A stretch of 42,754 nt of DNA from a virus. Within the stretch, counting starts at the first letter, position 1. Each line of letters opens with the position of its first letter. Shown here piece after piece: positions 9,410-19,824 of this stretch. The DNA lies in IMG/VR virus record IMGVR_UViG_3300023184_000237, positions 1 to 42,754 of that record; one strand, 5' to 3'. The notes under the pieces were generated by a model. It was not told the DNA's origin. It was given only the letters and a program-made list of their open reading frames with translations, and searched no databases. A program made the position numbers and the translations under genes.

Positions 9410-12400
9410 ATGGCCTTCCCAGTATCACCCACAAATGGACAAGTAACAGTAGTAAACCAGGTATCGTACCAGTATTCTAGCGCAACCAATTCATGGACTA
9501 GAATTCTTTCTACCGCCAACGTTATCACAGCAAACACCATTGCTGTAAATGGGGCTCTTACTGTAGGCACCACAATCAGTGCTACAGGCAACATTACCGG
9601 TAGTTACTACTTTGGTAATGGTTCACAACTGACCGGTGTTGCGGCTTCCAGTGCTGGCTTTCCAATTTCGGCTGGCAACAGCAGTCTTTCAGCCGTGGCC
9701 AATGGCAATATTTCCGTCAACATCGCCGGAACACCAAACGTGGCTGTATTTGCCACCACAGGCGAATACATCACTGGTGTTCTCAGTGCTAGTGGTACAA
9801 TTACAGGTGGTAACCTGGCCACAGCAGGCACAGCAAGTGCTACTGGTAACGTAACTGGTGGCAACATATTAACCGGCGGATTGGTCTCTGCAACCGGTAC
9901 TGTGACTGGATCAAGTTTCTTGGGTGCAGTGGTCAGTGTGACTGCCAACGTCACAGGTGGCAATATCAACACAGCCGGACTGGTCAGTGCCACAGGCAAC
10001 ATTTATGGCGGAAACTTGATTGTTTCTGGCATTGAATCAGTGACAGGCAACATTGCGGGTGGCAATCTATTGACTGGCGGCGTTGTCAGTGCCACTGGCA
10101 CAATTACAAGTGCTGCCAACGTTGCAGGTGGCAACTTGACCACAGCAGGCCAAGTGAGTGCTACAGCAAACATAACTGGTGGCAACTTGCTCACGGCAGG
10201 ATTGATTTCGGCCACATCAACAATCACATCAGCGGCCAATATCACTGGTGGTAATGTGCTCACAGGTGGTTTGGTATCAGCCACCGGAAATGTAACTGGT
10301 AACTATATTCTTGGTAACGGCTACTTCCTGACAGGTGTAATCACATCTGTGGCCAACATCAACAATGGCACAAGTAATGTGAATATTGCGGCAGCAAATG
10401 CCAACGTCACGGTCAGCGTGAACGGCACATCAAATGTGGCGGTATTTGCCACAACAGGTGAATATATCACCGGTGTACTCAGTGCATCAGGAAATGTGAC
10501 AGGTGGTAACCTGCTCACAGCAGGCCTTGTCAGTGCAACAGCCAATGTAACAGGTGGCAACATCACCACAGCAGGTCAAGTATCGGCAACCGCCAATGTA
10601 ACAGGTGGCAATGTATTGACAGGTGGCGTGATTTCAGCCACTGCCAACGTCACAGGTGGCAATTTGGTCACCGCCGGTGTGACACAAACAAATAACCTCA
10701 GTATCACTGGCAACGTAATTGGTAATTTGTTACCCAGTGCCAACGCAACATACAGTCTTGGCGGTCCAGGACAGTACTGGAAAAACTTGTATTTGAGTGG
10801 CAATACTCTCACACTTGGTGATCAATCACTCAGTTCAAATGCCACAGCAATTTTTACTGCTAACAATCTCAGTGCAAACAACGTAACTGCAACCAATGCT
10901 TTGTCAGCCGGCACCACAGTCAGTGCAACAGGCAACGTAATCGGTGGCAACATTACCACAGCAGGTCAAGTGACTGCCACTGCCAACATCACAGGTGGCA
11001 ACGTACTCACAGGTGGATTAGTCTCAGCAACTGCCAACGTGATCGGTGGCAACTTAACCACAGCAGGCCAAGTGTCAGCCACAGCCAACGTCACCGGTGG
11101 TAACGTATTAACGGGTGGTATAGTAAGTGCTACTGCCAACGTAACAGGTGGCAACTTGACAACTGCTGGACAAGTATCGGCCACTGCCAATGTAACCGGT
11201 GGAAACATATTGACTGGTGGATTGATTTCAGCCACTTCCACAATCACTTCATCCGCCAACATTACAGGTGGTAATGTTCTAACTGGTGGTCTGATCAGTG
11301 CAACTGGCACGGTCACAGGATCAAGTTTGCTGGGCTCAGTAGTATCAGTCACAGGCAACGTGACCGGTGGCAACATTACCACAGCAGGTCAAGTATCGGC
11401 CACAGCCAACATCACAGGTGGCAACGTACTAACAGGTGGTTTGATTTCCGCTACATCAACTATCACCAGTGCAGCCAACATCACAGGTGGCAACGTACTC
11501 ACAGGTGGCATCGTGTCAGCCACCGGTAATGCCACATTCGGCAATATCAGCACCAGCGGATCAGGCGGCAATATTTCTGGCGCCAACGTAATTTCTGGTA
11601 CCACACTCAGTGCAACTGCCAACATCACTGGTGGTAACATATTGACTGGTGGACAAATTTCAGCAACTGGCAACATCACAGCAGCCACAGGTTCGTTCTT
11701 TATTGGTAATGGTTCAGCACTGACAGGTGTTACTGCCACAAGTGCTGGCTTCCCAATCACTGCAGGAACCTCAAACATCGCAGCCACTGCCAACGCCAAC
11801 ATTGCAGTCACAGTAGGCGGCACAGCCAATGTGGCAGTATTTGCTACCACAGGTGAATATATTACTGGTGTACTAAGTGCTACAGGTAACGTAACTGGCG
11901 GTAACGTATTAACCGCTGGACTAGTAAGTTCAACTGGTAACATCACTGGCGGTAACGTATTAACTGCTGGCCTGATCAGTGCTACATCAACAATCACAAG
12001 TGCGGCCAACGTCACAGGCGGCAACTTGTTGACAGCAGGTTTGATAAGTGCTACTGCTACTATAACTGGTGGCAACTTGGCCACAGGCGGTACATCAAGT
12101 GCCGCAGGCAACGTAACCGGTGGTAATGTACTCACAGCAGGATTAATATCTGCCACAGGTAACGTAACTGGTGGCAACATTCTAAACAACGGATTGATTT
12201 CCAGTTCGGGCAACAGTACTGCAGGAAACTATCTAACTGGCGGATTGATATCCGCAACTGGCAACTTAAATGCTGGTAACGTAAACACCAACCAACTGCG
12301 TAATGTGTCGGGTAACCTGACCATTGGTGTCACTGCTGGCAACTTGATTTTAGGCCCAAGCGGCAACGTGGTAATGAGTGCCAACACATACATCAACAAC

Positions 12401-15400
12401 GTGTTGGATCCAGTACAAAACCAAGACGTGGCAACCAAGTACTATGTTGATACTTTGTCATCAACTGGAATTGCATATCACTCTCCAGTGGCAGCGGCAA
12501 CTACAACAACATTGGCCGCAGCCACAGGTGGTACAATCACTTATGCTCAGCCCAATGGTGTAAGCAACGGCATTGGTGCAACGTTGACCACAACTGGCAC
12601 ATTCAACTTGATTGACACAGCCAACGTTCAATCAGCAGGCACACGTATCCTGGTCAAGAACGAAGGCAATGCAGTATACAACGGCGTTTACACTTGGTCA
12701 AATGCCACAGTGATTGTTCGTTCAACTGATACTGACGAGTATGGACCAGACAGTGTTGAGCAGTTGAGTGTGAATGACTACTTCTTTACCACAGGCGGTA
12801 ACGTCAACGCTGGCACAGCATTTATTGTTAATTCTCCAACAGGTGTGATTACATTTGGTACATCAAACATTACGTTCAGTACATTTAGCACTAGCCAAGT
12901 TTACACAGCCAATACTGCGGCCGGTATCAGTTTAAATGGCACAGTAATCAATGCCAAGATAGATGGTATCACAACGGCGTTCGACGGTGGTGGTAACATT
13001 ATTGTCAAGGCAAGTGCAAACTTAACAACACCCAACATTGGCGCGGCAACTGGCTCAAGTTTAAACACTAGTGGTAACTTAACTGGTGGCAACTTACTCA
13101 CAGGCGGATTGATATCTGCCACAAGCACTATCACTAGTGCGGCCAACGTGATTGGTGGCAACTTAACAACCGCTGGTCAAGTATCAGCAACTGCCAACAT
13201 CACAGGTGGCAACTTGTTAACAGGTGGATTGATCAGTTCGGCTGGTACAATAACTGGTACAAGTCACCTAGGTTCAGTTGTTTCAGTAACAGCAAACGTA
13301 ACTGGTGGCAACTTGTTAACAGGTGGTTTGGTCAGTTCAACAGGCAACGTCACAGGTGGTAACGTATTAACTGCTGGCCTGATAAGTGCCACTGGTGGAA
13401 TAACCTCAACTGCAAACGTAACTGGTGGTAACTTGTTGACAGCAGGTTTGATAAGTGCAACTAGCACAATCACTAGTGCGGCAAACATTACCGGTGGTAA
13501 CTTACTAACAGCAGGTTTGGTCAGTGCAACAGGCAACATCACAGCAGGTACAGGGTCGTTCTTTATTGGTAACGGATCCCAATTGACAGGTGTTACTGCC
13601 ACAAGTGCTGGTTTCCCAATCACATCTGGCAACTCAAACATTGCTGCCACAGTAAACGGTAATATTGCTGTCACTGTAGGTGGCACAGCCAACGTGGTTG
13701 TATTTGCCACAACTGGTGAATATGTAACTGGTGTCGTAAGTGCTAGTGGTAATGTAACAGGTGGAAACCTAATAACAGGTGGTTTTGTAGAGGCCACAGC
13801 CAATATCTTCACTAGTGGAAATATAGTTACCAATGTTGGTGCGTTTTATGGTAAGTTAGCCACACCAAACCAATCAAATATCACAAGTGTGGGTAATCTT
13901 ACTACACTTACAGTAATTGGTAGTATTGACTCAGGCAATTTGCTTGCCACTGGATTTGTTAGTGCAACTGGTAATGTAATTGGTTCTGGCAACGTTACCG
14001 GTGGCAACTTGCTCACAGCCGGCTACATATCAGCCGCAGCCAACATAACGGGTGGTAGTTTGTTGACTGGTGGCGTGGTTTCAGCAACTTCCAACATTAC
14101 TGGTGGTAATGTATTAACAGGTGGCGTGATTTCAGCCACAGCCAACATCACAGGTGGCAACTTGTTAACAGGTGGATTGATCAGTTCGGCTGGTACAATA
14201 ACTGGTACAAGTCACCTAGGTTCAGTTGTTTCAGTAACAGCAAACGTAACTGGTGGCAACCTATTGACCGGCGGATTGATATCAGCAACTTCAACCATAA
14301 CAAGTGCTGCCAATATCACAGGCAGTAACTTGCTGACAGGCGGATTGGTCTCGGCCACAGCCAATGTGATCGGTGGCAACTTGACCACAGCAGGTCAAGT
14401 GAGTGCTACAGCCAACATCACAGGTGGTAATGTATTAACAGGTGGCGTGATCAGTTCAACTGGTACAATAACAAGTGCTGCCAATATTACAGGTGGCAAC
14501 GTATTAACTGCTGGTATAGTGAGTTCAACTGGTACCATCACAGCCGGTAATGTACTGACTGGTGGCTTGATATCAGCGACTGGTAACATCACTGGCAACT
14601 ACTTCAACGGTAATGGTTATTTCTTGACAGGTATTATTACCTCAGTGGCCAACATCAACAATGGCACATCAAATGTGAACATTGCCTCGGCCAATGCCAA
14701 CATCACAGTCAGTGTGAATGGCACATCAAATGTTGTTGTTTGGGCCACAACAGGTGAATATGTAACTGGATTGATATCGGCCAGCGGCAACGTCACAGGT
14801 GGCAACGTACTCACAGGCGGTGTAGTAAGTGCTAGTGGCAACATCAACTCCGGCGGCAATATCTACGCAACATCATCAATATCAACTGGTGGATTCTTGT
14901 CATCAACTGGTAATGTCATTACCAACCAAAACGTGCAAGCAACTGGTTATGTGAGTGCTGTTGGCAACGTTGCAGGTGGCAACGTTGTAACAGGTGGGTT
15001 GATCAGTGCCACAGCCAATATCACAGGTGGTAACTTGTTGACCGCTGGTTTGATATCAGCCACTTCAACTATCACCAGTGCTGCCAACATCACAGGTGGC
15101 AACTTGCTCACAGCAGGTCAAGTGTCGGCCACAGCCAACATCACAGGCGGTAATGTATTAACAGGTGGATTGATCAGTGCTACTGCCAACGTCACAGGTG
15201 GTAACTTGCTCACAGCCGGCATCATAAGTGCCACAGGCAACATCCGTGGTGGAAACGTCAGTGCAACAAACTACTACTATGCCAACGGTGTGGCAATCAT
15301 CAACTACACAGCAAGTACAACACCTCCTTCAAGTCCCAGCACAGGTTGGCAGTGGTACAATACCACAACAGATGTGCTGTACGAATACATTACAGATGGT

Positions 15401-17089
15401 ACTACTCCATACTGGGTTGACATATCAAGTCCGGCATTTGCAGGTGGTGTGGTAGCCAATGTGTCAATATCAGGTAACATATTGGTCAACGCCAATGCTG
15501 TCTACGACATTGGTAGTTCAAGCCAGACATTCAAGAATGTTTATGCTCAAAACTACTATGGTAACGGCGCCACATTGACAGGTATTATCACCAGCACCAG
15601 CAACATCAACAACGGCACCACCAACATGAGTGTTGCAAGTTCGGGTGGTAATATTGCAGCCACAATTGGTGGCACATCCAACGTGGCTGTGTTCTACAGT
15701 GGTGGAGTGAGCATTACAGGTGACTTGACTGTGACTGGCAATGCCACACTAACAGGTAACATTGTTGCAGACCGTATTCAGAACGGCACAACCCTGATTG
15801 ACATCCAAAATGCCGGTGGCAATGCCAACATCACAATCGGCGGCACCAGCAATACCGCGGTGTTTAGTTCAAGTGCATTGACCTTGGCAACCAATCTATT
15901 GCCAAGTGCCAACATCACATACGATCTGGGTTCAACAACTCAACGTTGGAAAGACCTGTGGTTGAGCAACAGCACAATTTATCTGGGCAACAGTCAGATC
16001 AGTGCCAACGCAACTGCGGTTACAATTACCAACCCAGCAGGCGGACAAACAGTGTTGGCAGGCGCTTCGCCAAGCATTACAGGCAACGTGGTCAGTGTAA
16101 GCGGTAACGTCACTGGCGGCAACATACTGACTGCCGGTGTTGTGAGTGCCACAGGTAATATTACCGGCAACTATGTCATTGGTAACGGTAGTCAGTTGAC
16201 TGGTTTGCCAGCAGGATACACCAACTCCAACTTGGCATCATTGGGTTCCAACGTGATATCAACCAGTGGCAACGTGACCGGTGGCAACTTCTTGACAGGT
16301 GGCCTGATATCCGCAACTGGTAACATTTTGGCCGGCAATATCATAGTTGTTGGAGGTTTCTACGACACAGGTGATCATTTGGTCACCAGCACCGCTGCCA
16401 ATGCCAACGTTGTGCTAACTCCAACCGGTACTGGCATAACACAAAACAATAGTGCATTCAGTGCAAGTGGTAATGTAACTGGTAGCAACTTGCTAACAGG
16501 CGGCCTGATCAGTGCCACAGGTACCATAACTGGCTCAAGTCATTTGGGTGCTGTGGTATCAGTAACCGGTAACATCACTGGTGACAACTTGACAGTGTCA
16601 ACTGGCACAGTGACCTTGGGCAACATTGTCAATGCCAACGGCAACGCAGTTGGTAACATTGGATCATCAAGCAACTACTTCAACACCATATTTGGCAAGG
16701 CAACCACAGCACAATACGCTGACTTGGCTGAATTGTATTTGGCCGATGCGGAGTATACTCCAGGCACTGTGTTGGATTTTGACGGGGCTCAAGAAGTAAC
16801 ACTAAGTACTAGTGCTTCCAGCAAGCGAGTTGCGGGTGTGGTATCTACCAATCCTGCTCACTTGATGAACTCAACCTTAGATGGTGATCACGTGGTGGCT
16901 GTGGCCTTGGCAGGTCGTGTGCCAACCTTGGTCACTGGCCGTATCGCCAAAGGCGATTTGATGGTATCTGCTGGGAATGGTCGTGCCAAGGCCAAGTCCA
17001 ATCCTGCAGTGGGTACCGTGATTGGTAAAGCATTGGAGAACTTTGACGGCGGCGAAGGCACTATCGAAATCGTGATAAGTATGCAATAA
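9410..17089 (+). CDS. Giant repetitive tail fibre (2559 aa)
   Basis: ATG 9410 has an AGGAG Shine-Dalgarno at 9400-9404. The N-terminus (MAFPVSPTNGQ, then YQYSSATNSWTRI) is shared with the 17100 gene and is typical of cyanophage/marine fibres. Most of the chain is a ~17-residue repeat of the type SATGNITGGNLLTGGLI, with a variant lengthened by about six residues (STITSAAN), and GNGSxLTGV and VANINNGTSNV units between blocks. Nt ~12415-13062 encode the non-repetitive ATKYYVD module also present in the first fibre. Nt ~15250-15470 encode the TGWQWYNTTTDVLYEYI module shared with the 614-residue fibre. The C-terminal ~130 residues (KATTAQYADLAELY, then AGVVSTNPAHLMNS and GRVPTLVTGRIAKGD) form a conserved domain at fibre ends of T4-like cyanophages, possibly a trimerisation or intramolecular-chaperone-like head. 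The regular repeats suggest a beta-solenoid shaft. Confidence 0.85.
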   Translation: MAFPVSPTNGQVTVVNQVSYQYSSATNSWTRILSTANVITANTIAVNGALTVGTTISATGNITGSYYFGNGSQLTGVAASSAGFPISAGNSSLSAVANGNISVNIAGTPNVAVFATTGEYITGVLSASGTITGGNLATAGTASATGNVTGGNILTGGLVSATGTVTGSSFLGAVVSVTANVTGGNINTAGLVSATGNIYGGNLIVSGIESVTGNIAGGNLLTGGVVSATGTITSAANVAGGNLTTAGQVSATANITGGNLLTAGLISATSTITSAANITGGNVLTGGLVSATGNVTGNYILGNGYFLTGVITSVANINNGTSNVNIAAANANVTVSVNGTSNVAVFATTGEYITGVLSASGNVTGGNLLTAGLVSATANVTGGNITTAGQVSATANVTGGNVLTGGVISATANVTGGNLVTAGVTQTNNLSITGNVIGNLLPSANATYSLGGPGQYWKNLYLSGNTLTLGDQSLSSNATAIFTANNLSANNVTATNALSAGTTVSATGNVIGGNITTAGQVTATANITGGNVLTGGLVSATANVIGGNLTTAGQVSATANVTGGNVLTGGIVSATANVTGGNLTTAGQVSATANVTGGNILTGGLISATSTITSSANITGGNVLTGGLISATGTVTGSSLLGSVVSVTGNVTGGNITTAGQVSATANITGGNVLTGGLISATSTITSAANITGGNVLTGGIVSATGNATFGNISTSGSGGNISGANVISGTTLSATANITGGNILTGGQISATGNITAATGSFFIGNGSALTGVTATSAGFPITAGTSNIAATANANIAVTVGGTANVAVFATTGEYITGVLSATGNVTGGNVLTAGLVSSTGNITGGNVLTAGLISATSTITSAANVTGGNLLTAGLISATATITGGNLATGGTSSAAGNVTGGNVLTAGLISATGNVTGGNILNNGLISSSGNSTAGNYLTGGLISATGNLNAGNVNTNQLRNVSGNLTIGVTAGNLILGPSGNVVMSANTYINNVLDPVQNQDVATKYYVDTLSSTGIAYHSPVAAATTTTLAAATGGTITYAQPNGVSNGIGATLTTTGTFNLIDTANVQSAGTRILVKNEGNAVYNGVYTWSNATVIVRSTDTDEYGPDSVEQLSVNDYFFTTGGNVNAGTAFIVNSPTGVITFGTSNITFSTFSTSQVYTANTAAGISLNGTVINAKIDGITTAFDGGGNIIVKASANLTTPNIGAATGSSLNTSGNLTGGNLLTGGLISATSTITSAANVIGGNLTTAGQVSATANITGGNLLTGGLISSAGTITGTSHLGSVVSVTANVTGGNLLTGGLVSSTGNVTGGNVLTAGLISATGGITSTANVTGGNLLTAGLISATSTITSAANITGGNLLTAGLVSATGNITAGTGSFFIGNGSQLTGVTATSAGFPITSGNSNIAATVNGNIAVTVGGTANVVVFATTGEYVTGVVSASGNVTGGNLITGGFVEATANIFTSGNIVTNVGAFYGKLATPNQSNITSVGNLTTLTVIGSIDSGNLLATGFVSATGNVIGSGNVTGGNLLTAGYISAAANITGGSLLTGGVVSATSNITGGNVLTGGVISATANITGGNLLTGGLISSAGTITGTSHLGSVVSVTANVTGGNLLTGGLISATSTITSAANITGSNLLTGGLVSATANVIGGNLTTAGQVSATANITGGNVLTGGVISSTGTITSAANITGGNVLTAGIVSSTGTITAGNVLTGGLISATGNITGNYFNGNGYFLTGIITSVANINNGTSNVNIASANANITVSVNGTSNVVVWATTGEYVTGLISASGNVTGGNVLTGGVVSASGNINSGGNIYATSSISTGGFLSSTGNVITNQNVQATGYVSAVGNVAGGNVVTGGLISATANITGGNLLTAGLISATSTITSAANITGGNLLTAGQVSATANITGGNVLTGGLISATANVTGGNLLTAGIISATGNIRGGNVSATNYYYANGVAIINYTASTTPPSSPSTGWQWYNTTTDVLYEYITDGTTPYWVDISSPAFAGGVVANVSISGNILVNANAVYDIGSSSQTFKNVYAQNYYGNGATLTGIITSTSNINNGTTNMSVASSGGNIAATIGGTSNVAVFYSGGVSITGDLTVTGNATLTGNIVADRIQNGTTLIDIQNAGGNANITIGGTSNTAVFSSSALTLATNLLPSANITYDLGSTTQRWKDLWLSNSTIYLGNSQISANATAVTITNPAGGQTVLAGASPSITGNVVSVSGNVTGGNILTAGVVSATGNITGNYVIGNGSQLTGLPAGYTNSNLASLGSNVISTSGNVTGGNFLTGGLISATGNILAGNIIVVGGFYDTGDHLVTSTAANANVVLTPTGTGITQNNSAFSASGNVTGSNLLTGGLISATGTITGSSHLGAVVSVTGNITGDNLTVSTGTVTLGNIVNANGNAVGNIGSSSNYFNTIFGKATTAQYADLAELYLADAEYTPGTVLDFDGAQEVTLSTSASSKRVAGVVSTNPAHLMNSTLDGDHVVAVALAGRVPTLVTGRIAKGDLMVSAGNGRAKAKSNPAVGTVIGKALENFDGGEGTIEIVISMQ
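9800..12290 (+). repeat. 51-bp in-frame degenerate repeat array in fibre gene
   Basis: The DNA encodes successive ~17-residue units of the TGGNLLTGGLISATANI type; 17 codons equal 51 bp. Copies differ mainly at synonymous positions and at a few variable residues (L/V, G/A, S/T). Similar blocks lie at about 2080-2770, 13070-13550, 13975-15240, 17500-18120 and 18780-19260. This is protein-coding repetition, not a non-coding tandem repeat. Confidence 0.8.
13193..13312 (+). repeat. Perfect 120-bp direct repeat, copy 1
   Basis: By eye this stretch is identical to 14141-14260, an offset of 948 bp within the same fibre gene. Adjacent repeat units are only degenerate, so a perfect 120-bp match points to recent duplication or gene conversion. 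Confidence 0.85.
14141..14260 (+). repeat. Perfect 120-bp direct repeat, copy 2
   Basis: Second copy of 13193-13312. Identity begins at GCCAACATCACAGG and ends at ACTGGTGGCAAC; flanking bases differ on both sides. It encodes GNLLTGGLISSAGTITGTSH and following residues in the same frame. Confidence 0.85.
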
Positions 17090-17099
17090 AGGATAGAAA

Positions 17100-19817
17100 A
17101 TGGCCTTCCCAGTAGCGCCGACAAACGGCCAAACTGCTGTTGTTAACAACATAACATATCAGTTTTCCAACGTCGGCAACACGTGGACACGCATACTGTC
17201 CACGGCCAATGTGATCTCGGCCAACGTGGTTTCTGCCAATGTAGTCTCGGCCAACACCCTCAGTATCAACAATGCTCTCACGGCACCATCATTCAGTGCT
17301 ACAGGCAACATCACCGGCAACTACTTTATCGGTAACGGTGCCTTGCTTACAGGGATAAGCACAGGCAGTAGTTCAAATATCGCCAACGGCACATCAAATG
17401 TTGTAGTAGCAGCCAGCGGAAACATCACTGTTGCTGTGGCTGCAACACCAAACATAGCAGTATTTGCATCAACTGGTGAATACATTACAGGAGTTGTAAG
17501 TGCTAGTGGTAACATTACCGGTGGCAATATTATTACTGGTGGATTGATATCGGCCACAGGAACACTCAGCGTAACTGGTAATACCACAGTGGCCAACATC
17601 AGTGCAGGCAACATCTCAGCAGGTAATGTAACCACAGGTGGTCTGGTTAGCGCAACTGGTAATATCACAGGCGGCAACTTGAGTGGTACCAGTATCGCTG
17701 GCACACTTACCACGGCCGCTCAAACCAATATCACAAGTGTTGGCACATTGGGCTCATTAGCCGTTACTGCCAACGTAACTGGTGGTAATCTATTGACAGG
17801 TGGATTAATATCTGCCACTGCCAATATCACAGGCGGTAACTTACTTACTGCGGGCCTAATATCAGCCACCAGCACAGTAACTGGATCAAGTTTCCTGGGC
17901 ACAGTAGTAAGTGCCACAGCCAACATAACTGGTGGTAATTTATTAACAGGTGGATTGATAAGTGCTACGTCAACTGTTACATCAGCCGCCAACATAACTG
18001 GTGGTAACTTGTTGACAGGCGGTCTTGTTAGTGCTACATCAACTATCACAAGTTCGGCCAACATCACTGGTGGTAACTTGTTGACAGGTGGACTTGCATC
18101 TGTAACTGGTAATATCCTATCAGCCAACAACATTATCGCCAGCAAAGTAGTAACAGCAAATGACAACATAGTAATTAACTCCACTGGATCAGAAGGTGGT
18201 CAACTGGTCATAGCCTGGGCCAACGTTAATGGTCTAATTGGACAAGCCAACTCCACCTGGAACATGGATGTAGATAATGGCAACGTTTTAAGAATATTCT
18301 ATCAAAACGCCGCGGCAGCCGCAGGTGTGATGATGACTGCAAATGCTACAAGTAACATAGTAACATTCCCACAAAGTGCCGGTGTCAGTGCCACAGGCAA
18401 CATCAGTGCTCCGTACTTTATTGGCAACGGGTCGCAACTAACTGGTATATCGGGTGGCGGCGGCGGATCGAGCATAACCAACGGCACATCCAACGTGGTG
18501 GTGGCTGCTAGTGGCAACGTCACAGTTGGTGTTGCTGGCACAGCCGCAGTGGCAACATTTACCACAGCAGGGTTGGTTGCCAATTCAATAGCCGCTACCA
18601 ATAATGGTGCTGGTACCAACTTTAAAGTGGGCGACGATGCCTGGATTGGTGATATCAACCTGGCAGACACAATAGGTGTTCGTGGTCAACAAAACTTTGC
18701 CAACGGATATATTGTGTTTGGTAATGCTGATGGTACACAGTTAGGTCGTGCCGGGTCCGGTCCTTTAACATACGCCGGTGCATTTAGTGCTACAGGTAAC
18801 ATAACTGGTGGCAACTTATTAACTGCTGGATTGATCAGTTCAACAGGTACAATCACTGGCTCAAGTTATTTGGGTGCCGTGGTATCAGTAACTGCCAACG
18901 TCACAGGTGGTAACTTGTTGACAGGTGGTCTGATCTCAGCCACATCAACTATTACCAGTGCTGCCAACATCACAGGTGGTAACATCTTGACAGGTGGATT
19001 GGTAAGTGCCGCTGGCACAATCACTGGTACTAGCCATTTGGGTGCTGTGGTATCAGTAACTGCCAACGTCACAGGTGGTAACTTGTTGACAGGTGGATTG
19101 GTAAGTGCTACTGGCAACATCACAGGTGGCAACCTATCAGTGACCAATATTGTTGGTACACTAACCACTGCCGCACAAACCAACATTACATCAGTTGGTA
19201 CGCTAGGAAGTTTAGCAGTAACCGCCAACGTCACAGGTGGCAACATCTTGACAGCAGGCTTAATGAGTTCCACCGGCAATGCTATTCATGGCAACGTGAT
19301 CATCAACGGTACCGCGGCATTGGGCAGTGGTGTGCTGATTGTGAGTGGTAATATTCAAACCTCCACAGCCAACGCCACAGCCAACATTGGCAACGCTACC
19401 AACTACTTTAATACCATATTTGGCAAGGCTACCACAGCACAATACGCTGACTTGGCAGAACTTTACTCAGCCGATGCTGATTATGCGCCAGGTACTGTGT
19501 TAGATTTTGGCGGCTCTCACGAAGTTACCTTGAGCAAACAACAGGGCAGTGCAAAAATAGCCGGCGTGGTTTCTACCAACCCGGCTCACTTGATGAATTC
19601 AACTCTGGAGTCCGATTATACAGTGGCGGTGGCCTTGACTGGTCGTGTACCCACATCAGTCACAGGCACCATACGCAAAGGTGACATGATGGTGTCAGCA
19701 GGCAATGGATCAGCACAGGCCAGTGCTCAGCCAGCCATGGGCACGGTGTTGGGCAAAGCATTGGCAGACTTTGACGGTGTGTCAGGTGTGATAGAGATTG
19801 TGGTTGGTAGACTATAA
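17100..19817 (+). CDS. Repetitive tail fibre (905 aa), paralogue of the giant fibre
   Basis: ATG 17100 lies 10 nt after the preceding stop, with AAAGGAT as a ribosome site. The first ~45 residues (MAFPVAPTNGQ to NTWTRILSTANVI) and the last ~130 residues (KATTAQYADLAELY onward) closely match those of the 2559-residue fibre, so the two genes are paralogues differing mainly in shaft length. The shaft uses the same ~17-residue TGGNLLTGGLISAT repeats. Two non-repeat inserts are present: residues ~350-430 (a VINSTGSEGGQLVIAWAN region) and residues ~495-560 (FKVGDDAWIGDINLADTIGV). These may be knob-like side domains that bind receptors; that is inference. The stop overlaps the convergent Nudix gene by 6 nt. 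The gene may be co-transcribed with the larger fibre. Confidence 0.82.
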   Translation: MAFPVAPTNGQTAVVNNITYQFSNVGNTWTRILSTANVISANVVSANVVSANTLSINNALTAPSFSATGNITGNYFIGNGALLTGISTGSSSNIANGTSNVVVAASGNITVAVAATPNIAVFASTGEYITGVVSASGNITGGNIITGGLISATGTLSVTGNTTVANISAGNISAGNVTTGGLVSATGNITGGNLSGTSIAGTLTTAAQTNITSVGTLGSLAVTANVTGGNLLTGGLISATANITGGNLLTAGLISATSTVTGSSFLGTVVSATANITGGNLLTGGLISATSTVTSAANITGGNLLTGGLVSATSTITSSANITGGNLLTGGLASVTGNILSANNIIASKVVTANDNIVINSTGSEGGQLVIAWANVNGLIGQANSTWNMDVDNGNVLRIFYQNAAAAAGVMMTANATSNIVTFPQSAGVSATGNISAPYFIGNGSQLTGISGGGGGSSITNGTSNVVVAASGNVTVGVAGTAAVATFTTAGLVANSIAATNNGAGTNFKVGDDAWIGDINLADTIGVRGQQNFANGYIVFGNADGTQLGRAGSGPLTYAGAFSATGNITGGNLLTAGLISSTGTITGSSYLGAVVSVTANVTGGNLLTGGLISATSTITSAANITGGNILTGGLVSAAGTITGTSHLGAVVSVTANVTGGNLLTGGLVSATGNITGGNLSVTNIVGTLTTAAQTNITSVGTLGSLAVTANVTGGNILTAGLMSSTGNAIHGNVIINGTAALGSGVLIVSGNIQTSTANATANIGNATNYFNTIFGKATTAQYADLAELYSADADYAPGTVLDFGGSHEVTLSKQQGSAKIAGVVSTNPAHLMNSTLESDYTVAVALTGRVPTSVTGTIRKGDMMVSAGNGSAQASAQPAMGTVLGKALADFDGVSGVIEIVVGRL

Positions 19818-19824
19818 AGTCTGC
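19807..19824. terminator. Small hairpin at convergent gene ends
   Basis: AGACT-ATAA-AGTCT forms a five-pair stem, extendable by a T-G and a G-C pair to seven, spanning the overlapping stop codons of the fibre and the Nudix gene. There is no U-tract on either strand. It could reduce read-through between converging transcripts, but this is weak evidence. Confidence 0.2.

Noticed and set aside
11389-12213. Long minus-strand open frames opposite the fibre genes (also 2135-2782, 10966-11382, 13264-13833, 17720-18184)
   Set aside because: They are Pro/Val/Leu-rich antisense translations of the GGN/ATG repeats; the repeat composition avoids stops on the other strand. No ribosome sites or domains.
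9800-15240. CRISPR-like regularly spaced repeats
   Set aside because: The repeats are in-frame, degenerate, 51-bp coding units with no unique spacers and no cas genes.
9410-19817. Diversity-generating retroelement acting on the fibres
   Set aside because: No reverse transcriptase and no template/variable repeat pair with A-specific changes seen in the window.
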